From: Acetivibrio sp. MSJd-27
Lineage (GTDB): Bacteria > Bacillota > Clostridia > UMGS1840 > HGM11507
Assembly (NCBI RefSeq): GCF_018918095.1
Contig: NZ_JAHLPV010000015.1
Span: forward strand, 1 to 54,255
Direction of reading: 5' to 3'
DNA: 54,255 nt
In this document: positions 35,422 through 43,359 of the stretch, piece after piece
Position numbering within the stretch: the first letter of the stretch is position 1
Layout: each line of letters starts with the position of its first letter
Translations under genes and position numbers: made by a program
The notes under the pieces: model-generated
What the model saw: only the letters and a program-made list of their open reading frames with translations
Databases searched by the model: none
Told to the model about the DNA's origin: nothing

Positions 35422-36552
35422 TTACAGACTGCTTCTGCCCGGACTTATAAAAGAAAAATCCTTCGGATAATTCCCAAGATAGAGGGAGCAAAGCGCTTTT
35501 CCAGCATAGATAGAGGATAATACGCTGCTTGTTCCATAGGGCAGAGCATACAGCAGAGAAGGATTAACTGGCTCTGCACCTACAATTGGAAGAAAATCTC
35601 TCGTTTCAATTGTTTTTGAAACGGTTCGACGGATAATTTTTTGCCGTTTGCCTGTCAGTTCATACAAAAAGTGTTCTAACTGGTTCGACTTCGACAGAAT
35701 ATTACGGCTATTTCCGATGGTTTCCAATAAAATTTGCTGTTCTTCTGTAACATAAAAGCGGGTATTTGTCCGTATGTTTTGAAAAATGGTATTTTTCCAT
35801 TGCGAGTCAAGGTTTTCCAATGGTTCGGAAAGAAGCTGGCATCGGCAGGACTTCTGGCCAAATTTCCGTTCTGTGAAAAGGTCTGTTTCCGATCCAGCAG
35901 CGCAAATGATAATTTTGCTTGTTATGATGTTGTGATAATTGGTTTTGCAAAGATAGCGCTCTGCGGTATTCTGAAACTGAACCGCTTTGGTATTTTCAAA
36001 TACTTTCAAACCGTTTTCCACTGCACAGTCAATCAAATAATGCATGAATGAAAACGGATGAATGGTTCCTGCCGCATTTTCCTGAAAAATTCCCGTTTTC
36101 ATCGGTAAACCCGGGAATGAATTAAGCAGACTGCAGGGGATGTTTTTTTCTTTCCGGCAAATGTATTCCAGGGTTAGCTCATTTGTTCCGGTTATGGTAT
36201 CGGAATAGAGCAGATAATCCTTCTCGTTATAACCGCAGCGATTCACCAGAACATCTGGAAGTTCTTTGAAATTCTGCAGCATATCACGATAAAAAGAGTA
36301 TGGAAAATTTGGGAATTCTGACAGCGTTTTTCTGCGGTTCACAGTGTTTTCGGGAACCAACTGTAGGATTCCGGTATCCGATGAGGTTCCTTGATAGCCC
36401 AGTTTTTCGGCTTCGATTAAAACCGTGTCGATTCCCGCCTCGGTGAAAAAGTAGGCAAGGCATGCACCGGTCAGTCCGCCCCCGACAATCAGAACATCTG
36501 TTTTTATATCTTCATTTAAATAGGGAAATGTCTTTGTTGTTTGAGAATTCAT
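35422..36552 (-). CDS. FAD-dependent oxidoreductase (DAO family)
   Basis: The 376-residue protein has the FAD-binding Rossmann motif VGGGLTGACLAYF (23-35) followed by an acidic strand end (LIEAEKLG), as in glycine/D-amino-acid oxidases. The C-terminal half has the substrate domain. Family members such as YurR-like proteins oxidise amines, but the substrate is unknown. Start ATG 36552 is chosen because AAAGGAG lies eight bases upstream; a weaker in-frame ATG seven codons earlier and a much longer frame have no good site. Confidence 0.85.
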   Translation of the reverse strand: MNSQTTKTFPYLNEDIKTDVLIVGGGLTGACLAYFFTEAGIDTVLIEAEKLGYQGTSSDTGILQLVPENTVNRRKTLSEFPNFPYSFYRDMLQNFKELPDVLVNRCGYNEKDYLLYSDTITGTNELTLEYICRKEKNIPCSLLNSFPGLPMKTGIFQENAAGTIHPFSFMHYLIDCAVENGLKVFENTKAVQFQNTAERYLCKTNYHNIITSKIIICAAGSETDLFTERKFGQKSCRCQLLSEPLENLDSQWKNTIFQNIRTNTRFYVTEEQQILLETIGNSRNILSKSNQLEHFLYELTGKRQKIIRRTVSKTIETRDFLPIVGAEPVNPSLLYALPYGTSSVLSSIYAGKALCSLYLGNYPKDFSFISPGRSSL

Positions 36553-36943
36553 TTGAAGCACTCCTTTATTCATATCATACCCTGATTTCTTTTTAATAAC
36601 AGTCCAAATGCCGTAAAGATGTGTCAATTTGATTGCTTTAAAACAGTTTGCTATTGATAAATCTATTTTTATTTTATCAAAGGAAGGTGCAAAATACAAC
36701 TCAGGAAACAAAATATATGGAACAACTTTGAAAAATAATCCAAACTCTTTGTGCCAGTTTCCTAAATTGTTTCCCGGAAAATAGTGAAAATGGGAGATAA
36801 GCCCTTAAAATTTACTGAAAAATAAAAGAAAATTGTACAATATTTTATGAAAAGCTCTAGATCTTTTTCACAAAATTTGATATAATATATATGTTTATTT
36901 GGCAAAAATTTAACAATCATTATAAGCATGGAGGGAATCATAC
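36553..36943. other. Control region upstream of the hydrogenase operon
   Basis: No gene is visible. TATAAT at 36881-36886, 58 bases before the first hydrogenase gene, is the likely -10, with a poor -35 (TAGATC at 36858-36863), so activation may be needed. A palindrome ATTGTACAAT is at 36832-36841. No match to a Rex operator was found by eye. Confidence 0.5.
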
Positions 36944-37435
36944 ATGAATGAGGTGAAGGTTGCCCCCTTTAAGGGGACAAAGGAGCAGGAAGCGGAGTTA
37001 AAAACGGTGATCGACAAATATCGTGATACCAATGGGGCTTTGATTCCGATTCTGCATGAGGCGCAGGAAATATATGGATATCTTCCGCTGGAGGTACAGA
37101 AAATTATTTCCGAGGAATTAAACATTTCTATGGCGGAAATCTATGGAGTTGTTACTTTCTACACCCAGTTTTCCCTGTATCCGAAGGGAGAATATAAAAT
37201 AGGCGTGTGTTTGGGGACAGCGTGCTATGTAAAAGGCTCCGGCGAGATTCTGGAGAAAATTAAGCGGAATTTAAATATGGAGGTCGGCACCTGCAGTGAG
37301 GATGGCAGATTTTCGATTGATGCCACGCGCTGTATAGGCGCTTGCGGTTTAGCTCCCGTTATCACCATAAATGAAGATGTTTATGGCAAATTGACAGAGG
37401 ATCAGGTTGATGAAATTTTAAGTAAATATAAATAA
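36944..37435 (+). CDS. hydC: NuoE-like 2Fe-2S subunit of bifurcating hydrogenase (HydC type)
   Basis: The 163-residue thioredoxin-like ferredoxin carries the full 2Fe-2S ligand set C89, C94, C130 and C134 (CLGTAC and CIGAC). It passes electrons in the NADH-reacting part of the HydABC complex, in the cytoplasm. It is the first gene of an eleven-gene plus-strand operon that ends with the catalytic subunit. A GGAGG site lies upstream of the ATG. Confidence 0.9.
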   Translation: MNEVKVAPFKGTKEQEAELKTVIDKYRDTNGALIPILHEAQEIYGYLPLEVQKIISEELNISMAEIYGVVTFYTQFSLYPKGEYKIGVCLGTACYVKGSGEILEKIKRNLNMEVGTCSEDGRFSIDATRCIGACGLAPVITINEDVYGKLTEDQVDEILSKYK

Positions 37436-37453
37436 AATAGAGGGGCAAACAAT

Positions 37454-37837
37454 ATGCTGTTATCCGATATTAAGTCCACTTTGACAGCTCAGGTTTTGAC
37501 CGGCGAAAGCGAAAAGGAACTTTGTGAAACTGAAATTCATACGGCCTGCGGATGTGACCTGATGAGTGATGTTCTGGCCTTCGTCAAGGATCAGACGTTG
37601 CTATTAACCGGCCTTATCAACTCCCAGGTAATCCGGACGGCTGAGATGATGGACATTGCGGCGGTTTGTTTCGTGCGCGGAAAGGTTCCGCCTGCGGATG
37701 TGATTGGGCTGGCAAGAGAAAAGAACATCGTTTTGCTGGCTACCGAATATCCTTTATATGCGGCGTGCGGCATGCTGTATGAAAAGGGGTTGGGAGGTCG
37801 TTCCGGTGGTTCTTCAGTATCAGATTCCCGGCAATGA
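37454..37837 (+). CDS. DRTGG-domain-like protein in the hydrogenase operon
   Basis: The 127-residue protein resembles the DRTGG regulatory domain (similar to CBS-associated and phosphotransacetylase N-terminal modules) and is about the size of a single domain. A related but distinct copy is encoded at 39546-39881. Such proteins recur in clostridial hydrogenase operons; their ligand is unknown. The last 32 bases overlap the next gene. Confidence 0.7.
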   Translation: MLLSDIKSTLTAQVLTGESEKELCETEIHTACGCDLMSDVLAFVKDQTLLLTGLINSQVIRTAEMMDIAAVCFVRGKVPPADVIGLAREKNIVLLATEYPLYAACGMLYEKGLGGRSGGSSVSDSRQ

Positions 37838-38216
37838 TTTCTCATCAGCAGGCGAGGCTTCCAGCAATTTTAAAACAGTGCTGAAAAAGCTGGGACTTCC
37901 GTCTCAGACGATCCGCAGAGTAGCGATTGCGATGTATGAGGCTGAAATCAATACGGTCATACATGGCGGCGGCGGTGAATGCAAAGCGGAAGTGAACGGA
38001 GACCGGATCCGGATAACCTTCTGTGACCATGGACCGGGAATTCAGGATGTAAATCTTGCCATGCAGGCGGGGTATTCCACTGCTTCTGAAAAAATCCGGG
38101 AATTGGGATTCGGAGCTGGAATGGGTCTTCCTAACATTCAGAAATATGCGGATGATTTACAGATAGATACAGAGATAGGAAAGGGTACTACATTGGTTCT
38201 GACTGTGAATTTGTGA
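37806..38216 (+). CDS. RsbW-type serine kinase/anti-sigma-like ATPase
   Basis: The 136-residue protein is a GHKL-type ATPase: N box YEAEINTVIHG, G1 box DHGPGI, and glycine-rich lid FGAGMGLPN. Size and motifs match RsbW/SpoIIAB-like proteins. No anti-anti-sigma partner is in the window, so it may act on the neighbouring sensors. The start is GTG 37806, with GGGAGG eight bases upstream; longer frames overlap deeply with the previous gene and lack a site. Confidence 0.8.
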   Translation: MVLQYQIPGNDFSSAGEASSNFKTVLKKLGLPSQTIRRVAIAMYEAEINTVIHGGGGECKAEVNGDRIRITFCDHGPGIQDVNLAMQAGYSTASEKIRELGFGAGMGLPNIQKYADDLQIDTEIGKGTTLVLTVNL

Positions 38217-38225
38217 GGTGAGGCT

Positions 38226-39530
38226 ATGTCGTATTTTCATTCTGTTACGCTTGACAGGGAAAAATGTCATGGGTGTACGAACTGTATCAAGCGCTGCCCA
38301 ACCGAAGCAATTCGTGTGAGAGGCGGAAAAGCAAAAATTATCAAAGAGCGTTGTATTGACTGCGGGGAATGCATCCGGGTTTGTCCGTATCATGCAAAAT
38401 TAGCGGTGACGGATCCGCTGGAGATGCTGGAGGAGTATGAGTATAACATTGCTTTGCCGGCGCCTTCGCTGTATGGGCAATTTAAGCATAATGCCAATAT
38501 TAATAAAGTGTTAACCGGACTGTTAAAGATTGGATTCGATCATGTTTTTGAGGTGGCAAGAGGCGCTGAATATGTCAGTGCCGCGACAAGGGAACTGATG
38601 GAACAGGGAAATCTGCAGCTTCCGGTGATTTCATCGGCTTGCCCCGCTGTGGTGCGGCTGATACGCGTCCGTTTTCCTGATCTTCTCGGCAATGTAATTC
38701 AATTGCTTTCCCCTATGGAAGTGGCTGCAAAGCAGGCGCGGGAAGAGGCACGATTGCGCACAGGCTTGGAGGCTGACAAAATCGGTGTGTTTTTTATCAC
38801 ACCCTGTCCGGCAAAAGTCACCAGCATCAAAGCGCCGCTTGCAATTGAAAAATCCTATGTCAGCGGAGCACTTTCCGTCAATGACATTTATGTGAAGCTG
38901 CTTCCGGTCATCAAAAACATGCAGAAACCGGAAACGCTTTCATGTTCCGGCTTTGAAGGGATCTCCTGGGCGCGGAGCGGAGGGGAGAGCGAAGGCACAA
39001 AGTCTTTGAAATACATAGCGGTTGACGGCATTAACCATGTGATGAAAATTCTGGAAGAGATAGAGGATGACAAACTGGAGGATATTGAATTCATTGAATT
39101 GTCTGCTTGTACCGGAGGGTGTGTCGGTGGTGCGCTGAATGTGGAGAATTCATTTGTATCCTCAACAAGAATCAAAAATATGGCGGTGGACAAACCGGAA
39201 TCCACTCCAGTGGCGAAAATAAATATTCCGGAAATATCCTGGAAGAGAAGAGTGGAAGCTGCCCAGGTTATGAAGCTGGATGATGACTTCAATGAGGCAA
39301 TCCGCAAGATGGAAGAGATGGAACGCATCTATCAAAGCATGCCGGATTTGGACTGCGGTTCCTGCGGAGCACCATCCTGCAGAGCATTGGCGGAGGATAT
39401 TGTCCGTGGATTCGGCAATGAAAATGACTGCATTTTCAAAATGAGGGAACGGGTCAGGGAACTGGCTAAGGAACTGTTTGACCTGGAAGCCCATCCCTAC
39501 GGCAGTTACGGGAATGAGAATGATAGATAG
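38226..39530 (+). CDS. Sensory-type [FeFe]-hydrogenase-like iron-sulfur protein
   Basis: The 434-residue protein has an N-terminal 2x[4Fe-4S] ferredoxin (two CxxCxxCxxxCP sets, residues 14-53), an H-cluster domain, and a C-terminal four-Cys motif (C377, C380, C385, C402) as in small iron-sulfur domains. H-cluster motifs are present but changed: SSACP (136-140, the proton-relay Cys replaced by Ala138, ligand C139 kept), PCPAK with C194, and SACTGGCVGG with C295 and C299. Such features are typical of putative sensory hydrogenases rather than catalysts. No PAS domain is fused to it; the surrounding HATPase proteins could carry the output. Confidence 0.8.
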   Translation: MSYFHSVTLDREKCHGCTNCIKRCPTEAIRVRGGKAKIIKERCIDCGECIRVCPYHAKLAVTDPLEMLEEYEYNIALPAPSLYGQFKHNANINKVLTGLLKIGFDHVFEVARGAEYVSAATRELMEQGNLQLPVISSACPAVVRLIRVRFPDLLGNVIQLLSPMEVAAKQAREEARLRTGLEADKIGVFFITPCPAKVTSIKAPLAIEKSYVSGALSVNDIYVKLLPVIKNMQKPETLSCSGFEGISWARSGGESEGTKSLKYIAVDGINHVMKILEEIEDDKLEDIEFIELSACTGGCVGGALNVENSFVSSTRIKNMAVDKPESTPVAKINIPEISWKRRVEAAQVMKLDDDFNEAIRKMEEMERIYQSMPDLDCGSCGAPSCRALAEDIVRGFGNENDCIFKMRERVRELAKELFDLEAHPYGSYGNENDR

Positions 39531-39545
39531 AAAGGAAGCGCTGTT

Positions 39546-39881
39546 TTGAAATTATCAGAATTGATAAAACGTTTGGATTTGAAACTTTTGACAAAATCTG
39601 ATTTCGAAGACAGAGAAATCACCGGCGGATATTGCGGCGACTTATTAAGCTGGGTGATGGGCAAAGCAAAACCCGGAAATGTCTGGATCACCATAATGAG
39701 CAATGTCAATATTGTTGCAGTTGCTTCGCTGACAGATGCAGCGTGTATCCTGCTTTCGGAAAATATGAACCTGGAGAGGGAAATCATTGAAAAGGCCGAT
39801 GAACAGGATGTGGTTATCCTTCGCTCTTCCAAACCAAGCTACATACTTGCGGCGGAAGTGTTTCAGGCTGTTGAAAAGTAG
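39546..39881 (+). CDS. Second DRTGG-domain-like protein in the hydrogenase operon
   Basis: This 111-residue protein is a distant relative of that at 37454-37837 (shared plan, low identity). It contains the DREITGGYCGDLL segment near residue 20 that resembles the DRTGG signature. The start is TTG with an AAAGGAAG site. Its role is unknown; its place between the sensory hydrogenase and a PHP protein suggests signalling. Confidence 0.7.
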   Translation: MKLSELIKRLDLKLLTKSDFEDREITGGYCGDLLSWVMGKAKPGNVWITIMSNVNIVAVASLTDAACILLSENMNLEREIIEKADEQDVVILRSSKPSYILAAEVFQAVEK

Positions 39882-39882
39882 T

Positions 39883-40587
39883 ATGGTATACTACGATTTT
39901 CATATTCATTCCGCGCTTTCCCCTTGCGGAGACATTGATATGACGCCCAATAATATTGTCAATATGGCGGCTTTGATCGGCCTTGACGCCATAGCTGTTT
40001 CCGATCACAATACAGTCGGAAATGTAGGAGCGGTAGTGAAAGCGGGAGAAAAGGCAGGAGTCACCGTGATTCCGGCAATGGAAGTAGAAACAGCGGAAGA
40101 GATACATGTCTTGACGCTTTATCCCAGCCTGGAAAGCGCTGAATATGCGGGCAATGAGGTGTATAAACATCTGCCTGAAATAAAAAACCGTTCTGATATC
40201 TTCGGGGAGCAGCTTTTGATGGATGAAAATGATGAGGTCATCGGGAGGGAAGAGAAGCTTTTGATTTCGTCCACCTCACTTTCTGTTAACATGCTTTTTG
40301 ATTTGGTAAAGGAAAGCGGCGGACTTTTTATCCCAGCGCATGTGGATCGGCATTCTTACAGTGTCCTGACCAACTTGGGATTTATACCCGATGACTTGCC
40401 GATTGCATGGATTGAGATATCCAAACGGGTGACGGATTTGGATGCGTATTTCAACAGCAGGCCCGAACTTCGGGGGTATCGCGTTCTTAGAAATTCGGAC
40501 GCGCATTATCTGATGGATATTTCGGAGCGGGAGGCCTCCCTTTCGAGCAGTGTGGAAGATATCTTTGATTTCCGGAGGAAGAGATGA
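39883..40587 (+). CDS. PHP-domain phosphoesterase
   Basis: The 234-residue protein has the metal-binding motifs of PHP phosphoesterases: H7 and H9 in DFHIHSALSPCG, D41-H42 in SDHNT, E67 in AMEV, and the late HVDRH and SDAHY motifs. It may hydrolyse a phosphate ester or nucleotide second messenger. The ATG starts one base after the previous stop, and the weak site suggests translational coupling; the end overlaps the next start by four bases. Confidence 0.85.
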   Translation: MVYYDFHIHSALSPCGDIDMTPNNIVNMAALIGLDAIAVSDHNTVGNVGAVVKAGEKAGVTVIPAMEVETAEEIHVLTLYPSLESAEYAGNEVYKHLPEIKNRSDIFGEQLLMDENDEVIGREEKLLISSTSLSVNMLFDLVKESGGLFIPAHVDRHSYSVLTNLGFIPDDLPIAWIEISKRVTDLDAYFNSRPELRGYRVLRNSDAHYLMDISEREASLSSSVEDIFDFRRKR

Positions 40588-41129
40588 AAGAGCTGTCACT
40601 TCACATTTTGGATATTATTCAGAATTCCGTGAACGCCGGGGCAAGCATCATTGAAATTGAGATAGAGGAAGAAGAAAAAGAAGATATTTTCCGATTTTCC
40701 GTCAAGGACAATGGCTGCGGAATGAGCGCGGATTTTTTGAGGAAGGTAAAGGATCCTTTTACAACAACCCGGACAACGAGAAAGACCGGACTTGGAATTC
40801 CGCTTCTGGAAGCTGCTGCGGTTCAGTGCGGCGGCAGACTGGATATTGTATCAGAGCCTGGAAAAGGGACTGCTGTAACGGCCGTTTTTCAGAACTCCCA
40901 TATTGACCGCGCTCCTTTAGGAGACATGGCTCAGACGATGGTAACGGTTATTTCCGGCAGTCCGGAAATCGACTTTTTATATACACATATCAAAAACGGT
41001 CAATCTTTTGTGTTTCAAACAGAGGATTTAAGGCGGGTCCTTCAGGGGGTTCCTCTTGATACGCCGGAGATTATCGGATGGATTGAGGAGGCAGTCCGGG
41101 AAGGACTTGCGGAAATTCAGGTAAAATGA
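40584..41129 (+). CDS. GHKL-type ATP-binding (histidine-kinase-like) protein
   Basis: The 181-residue protein has an intact ATPase core: N box DIIQNSVNAG, G1 DNGCGM, and the lid TTRTTRKTGLGIPLL. It lacks the dimerisation and phosphoacceptor His domain, so it is not a full kinase. A C-terminal extension of about 70 residues is unassigned. The ATGA overlap couples it to the PHP gene. It may phosphorylate a serine or act as a regulator of the sensory hydrogenase branch. Confidence 0.8.
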   Translation: MKELSLHILDIIQNSVNAGASIIEIEIEEEEKEDIFRFSVKDNGCGMSADFLRKVKDPFTTTRTTRKTGLGIPLLEAAAVQCGGRLDIVSEPGKGTAVTAVFQNSHIDRAPLGDMAQTMVTVISGSPEIDFLYTHIKNGQSFVFQTEDLRRVLQGVPLDTPEIIGWIEEAVREGLAEIQVK

Positions 41130-41157
41130 TTTCTATGATATATTTTAGGAGGAAAGT

Positions 41158-41529
41158 ATGAAGAGTTTAGCAGAATTGCAGGAAATCCGGAACAAAGTTC
41201 TGGGACAGGTGAACTTGCGCAAGGAGCGTGAGGATGGCATCCGCGTTGTTGTCGGAATGGCGACCTGTGGAATCGCGGCCGGGGCAAGGCCGGTTTTGAA
41301 CGCCTTTTTAAGCGAGATCGGCAAAAGGGAATTAAAAGATGTGATGGTGACCCAAACCGGATGTATTGGTATGTGCCGTCTGGAACCGATTGTTGAGATC
41401 TATATGCCGGGCGAGGAAAAGGTAACCTATGTAAAAATGACAGAAGACAAGGTTGCCAGAGTGGTTGCGGAACATATTGTCAACAAACAGCCGGTTGTGG
41501 AATATACCATCGGCGCAGTAAAAGATTAA
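41158..41529 (+). CDS. 2Fe-2S thioredoxin-like ferredoxin of the hydrogenase complex
   Basis: The 123-residue protein is a NuoE-C-terminal-like ferredoxin. Only three of the usual four ligand cysteines are present (C37, C69 and C73; the expected second Cys reads Gly42 in CGIAAG), as in related HydD-like proteins of clostridial operons. It is probably an electron-transfer or assembly partner of the bifurcating complex. Start has AGGAGG; hydB follows 16 bases later. Confidence 0.82.
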   Translation: MKSLAELQEIRNKVLGQVNLRKEREDGIRVVVGMATCGIAAGARPVLNAFLSEIGKRELKDVMVTQTGCIGMCRLEPIVEIYMPGEEKVTYVKMTEDKVARVVAEHIVNKQPVVEYTIGAVKD

Positions 41530-41545
41530 GTGGGGGTATAAACAG

Positions 41546-43342
41546 ATGAACATGTACAGAGCACATGTATTGGTATGCGGCGGAACTGGCTGTACTTCTT
41601 CGGGTTCTGCGAAAATCCAGGAGGAATTTACAAAGGAGATTCAGAAGAAAGGTCTCGAAAATGAGGTGAAGGTAGTACAGACAGGCTGTTTCGGTCTTTG
41701 TGCGCTGGGACCGATTGTCATTGTCTATCCGGAGGGGGCTTTCTATAGCATGGTGAAACCGGAAGACGTAGCGGAGATTGTGGAAGAGCATCTTCTGAAG
41801 GGAAGAATTGTACAGCGTTTGCTGTATGAGGAAACCATACATCAGGATGACGAGATTAAGTCTTTGAATGAAGTGGATTTCTATAAAAAACAGATGCGGC
41901 TTGCACTTCGGAACTGCGGTGTGATCAATCCGGAAAATATTGAAGAATACATAGCGCTGGACGGGTATCAGGCTCTTGGCAAAGCGGTGACTGAGATGAA
42001 GCCGGAGGAAGTCATTGCGGTCGTGAAGGACAGCGGGCTCCGCGGAAGAGGCGGCGCGGGTTTCCCTACAGGCCTGAAATGGCAGTTTACAGCTCAGGCC
42101 CAGGGCGATCAGAAGTATGTCTGCTGTAATGCGGACGAAGGCGATCCCGGTGCATTCATGGACAGGTCTATTTTGGAGGGCGATCCCCATGCTGTGATTG
42201 AAGCAATGGCAATCGCGGCTTATGCTGTGGGGGCTGACAAAGGTTTCGTATACATCCGCGCGGAATACCCTATAGCGGTAAAACGTCTTCAGATAGCAAT
42301 CGATCAGGCGAAGGAATATGGTCTGCTCGGCGATCATATTTTTGACAGTGATTTTTCTTTTGACTTAGAGATCCGTTTGGGAGCCGGTGCGTTTGTGTGC
42401 GGTGAGGAAACTGCTTTGATGAACTCTATTGAAGGAATGCGCGGCGAGCCGCGTCCCCGTCCTCCGTTCCCGGCTGTAAAGGGACTTTTCGGAAAGCCGA
42501 CTTTGCTGAATAATGTGGAAACCTATGCAAACATTCCCCTGATCATCCGCAACGGTGCGGAATGGTTCGGAAAAATCGGAACGGAGAAGAGTAAGGGGAC
42601 CAAAGTATTTGCATTGGGCGGAAAGATCAATAATACCGGTTTGGTGGAAATCCCTATGGGGACTACCCTGCGTGAGATTGTGGAGGAGATCGGAGGAGGC
42701 ATTCCAAACGGCAAAAAATTCAAAGCGGCACAGACCGGAGGACCCTCCGGCGGCTGTATTCCCGCTTCACTGATTGATACTCCCATCGATTATGATTCTT
42801 TGATACAAATCGGATCCATGATGGGATCCGGCGGTTTGATTGTTATGGATGAGGATACCTGTATGGTGGATATCGCAAAGTTCTTTTTGGAATTTACCGT
42901 GGACGAATCCTGCGGAAAATGTGCGCCATGCCGTATTGGTACGAAACGGATGCTTGAAATTCTGGAAAAAATCACCCATGGACAGGGGACAATGGAAGAT
43001 CTGGACAAACTGCAGGAATTGGCGACTACCATCAAAAATTCGGCGCTGTGCGGTCTGGGACAGACAGCTCCGAATCCAGTTTTGAGTACACTTCACTATT
43101 TCCGGGATGAATATATTGCTCATGTGGTAGACAAAAAATGTCCTGCCGGCGTTTGCAAAGCGCTGACTGCTTTTGAGATTGATCCAGATAAGTGCAGGCG
43201 CTGCAGTATCTGTGCAAAGCAATGTCCTGTTTCTGCAATTTCCGGTGATAAGCAGACGCCTTACCACATCGATAAGACAAAATGTATCAAGTGCGGTGTC
43301 TGTGCAGAAAAATGTCCCTTTAAGGCGATAGAAAAGAAATAG
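41546..43342 (+). CDS. hydB: Bifurcating hydrogenase beta subunit (NuoF-like)
   Basis: The 598-residue subunit holds an N-terminal 2Fe-2S thioredoxin-like domain (C11, C16, C48, C52), a NuoF-type FMN/NADH domain (GRGGAGFPTGLKW, and GAGAFVCGEETAL), the NuoF iron-sulfur motif (SCGKCAPCRIG) and a C-terminal 2x[4Fe-4S] ferredoxin. It is the FMN site where NADH and ferredoxin electrons are joined with the hydrogenase. It sits directly before the catalytic subunit. Confidence 0.95.
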   Translation: MNMYRAHVLVCGGTGCTSSGSAKIQEEFTKEIQKKGLENEVKVVQTGCFGLCALGPIVIVYPEGAFYSMVKPEDVAEIVEEHLLKGRIVQRLLYEETIHQDDEIKSLNEVDFYKKQMRLALRNCGVINPENIEEYIALDGYQALGKAVTEMKPEEVIAVVKDSGLRGRGGAGFPTGLKWQFTAQAQGDQKYVCCNADEGDPGAFMDRSILEGDPHAVIEAMAIAAYAVGADKGFVYIRAEYPIAVKRLQIAIDQAKEYGLLGDHIFDSDFSFDLEIRLGAGAFVCGEETALMNSIEGMRGEPRPRPPFPAVKGLFGKPTLLNNVETYANIPLIIRNGAEWFGKIGTEKSKGTKVFALGGKINNTGLVEIPMGTTLREIVEEIGGGIPNGKKFKAAQTGGPSGGCIPASLIDTPIDYDSLIQIGSMMGSGGLIVMDEDTCMVDIAKFFLEFTVDESCGKCAPCRIGTKRMLEILEKITHGQGTMEDLDKLQELATTIKNSALCGLGQTAPNPVLSTLHYFRDEYIAHVVDKKCPAGVCKALTAFEIDPDKCRRCSICAKQCPVSAISGDKQTPYHIDKTKCIKCGVCAEKCPFKAIEKK

Positions 43343-43359
43343 TGAGGAGGAGAATGACC

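Noticed and set aside
41480-42337. Long minus-strand reading frame (285 residues) opposite hydB
   Set aside because: It is a shadow of the coding strand, with no ribosome site or family resemblance.
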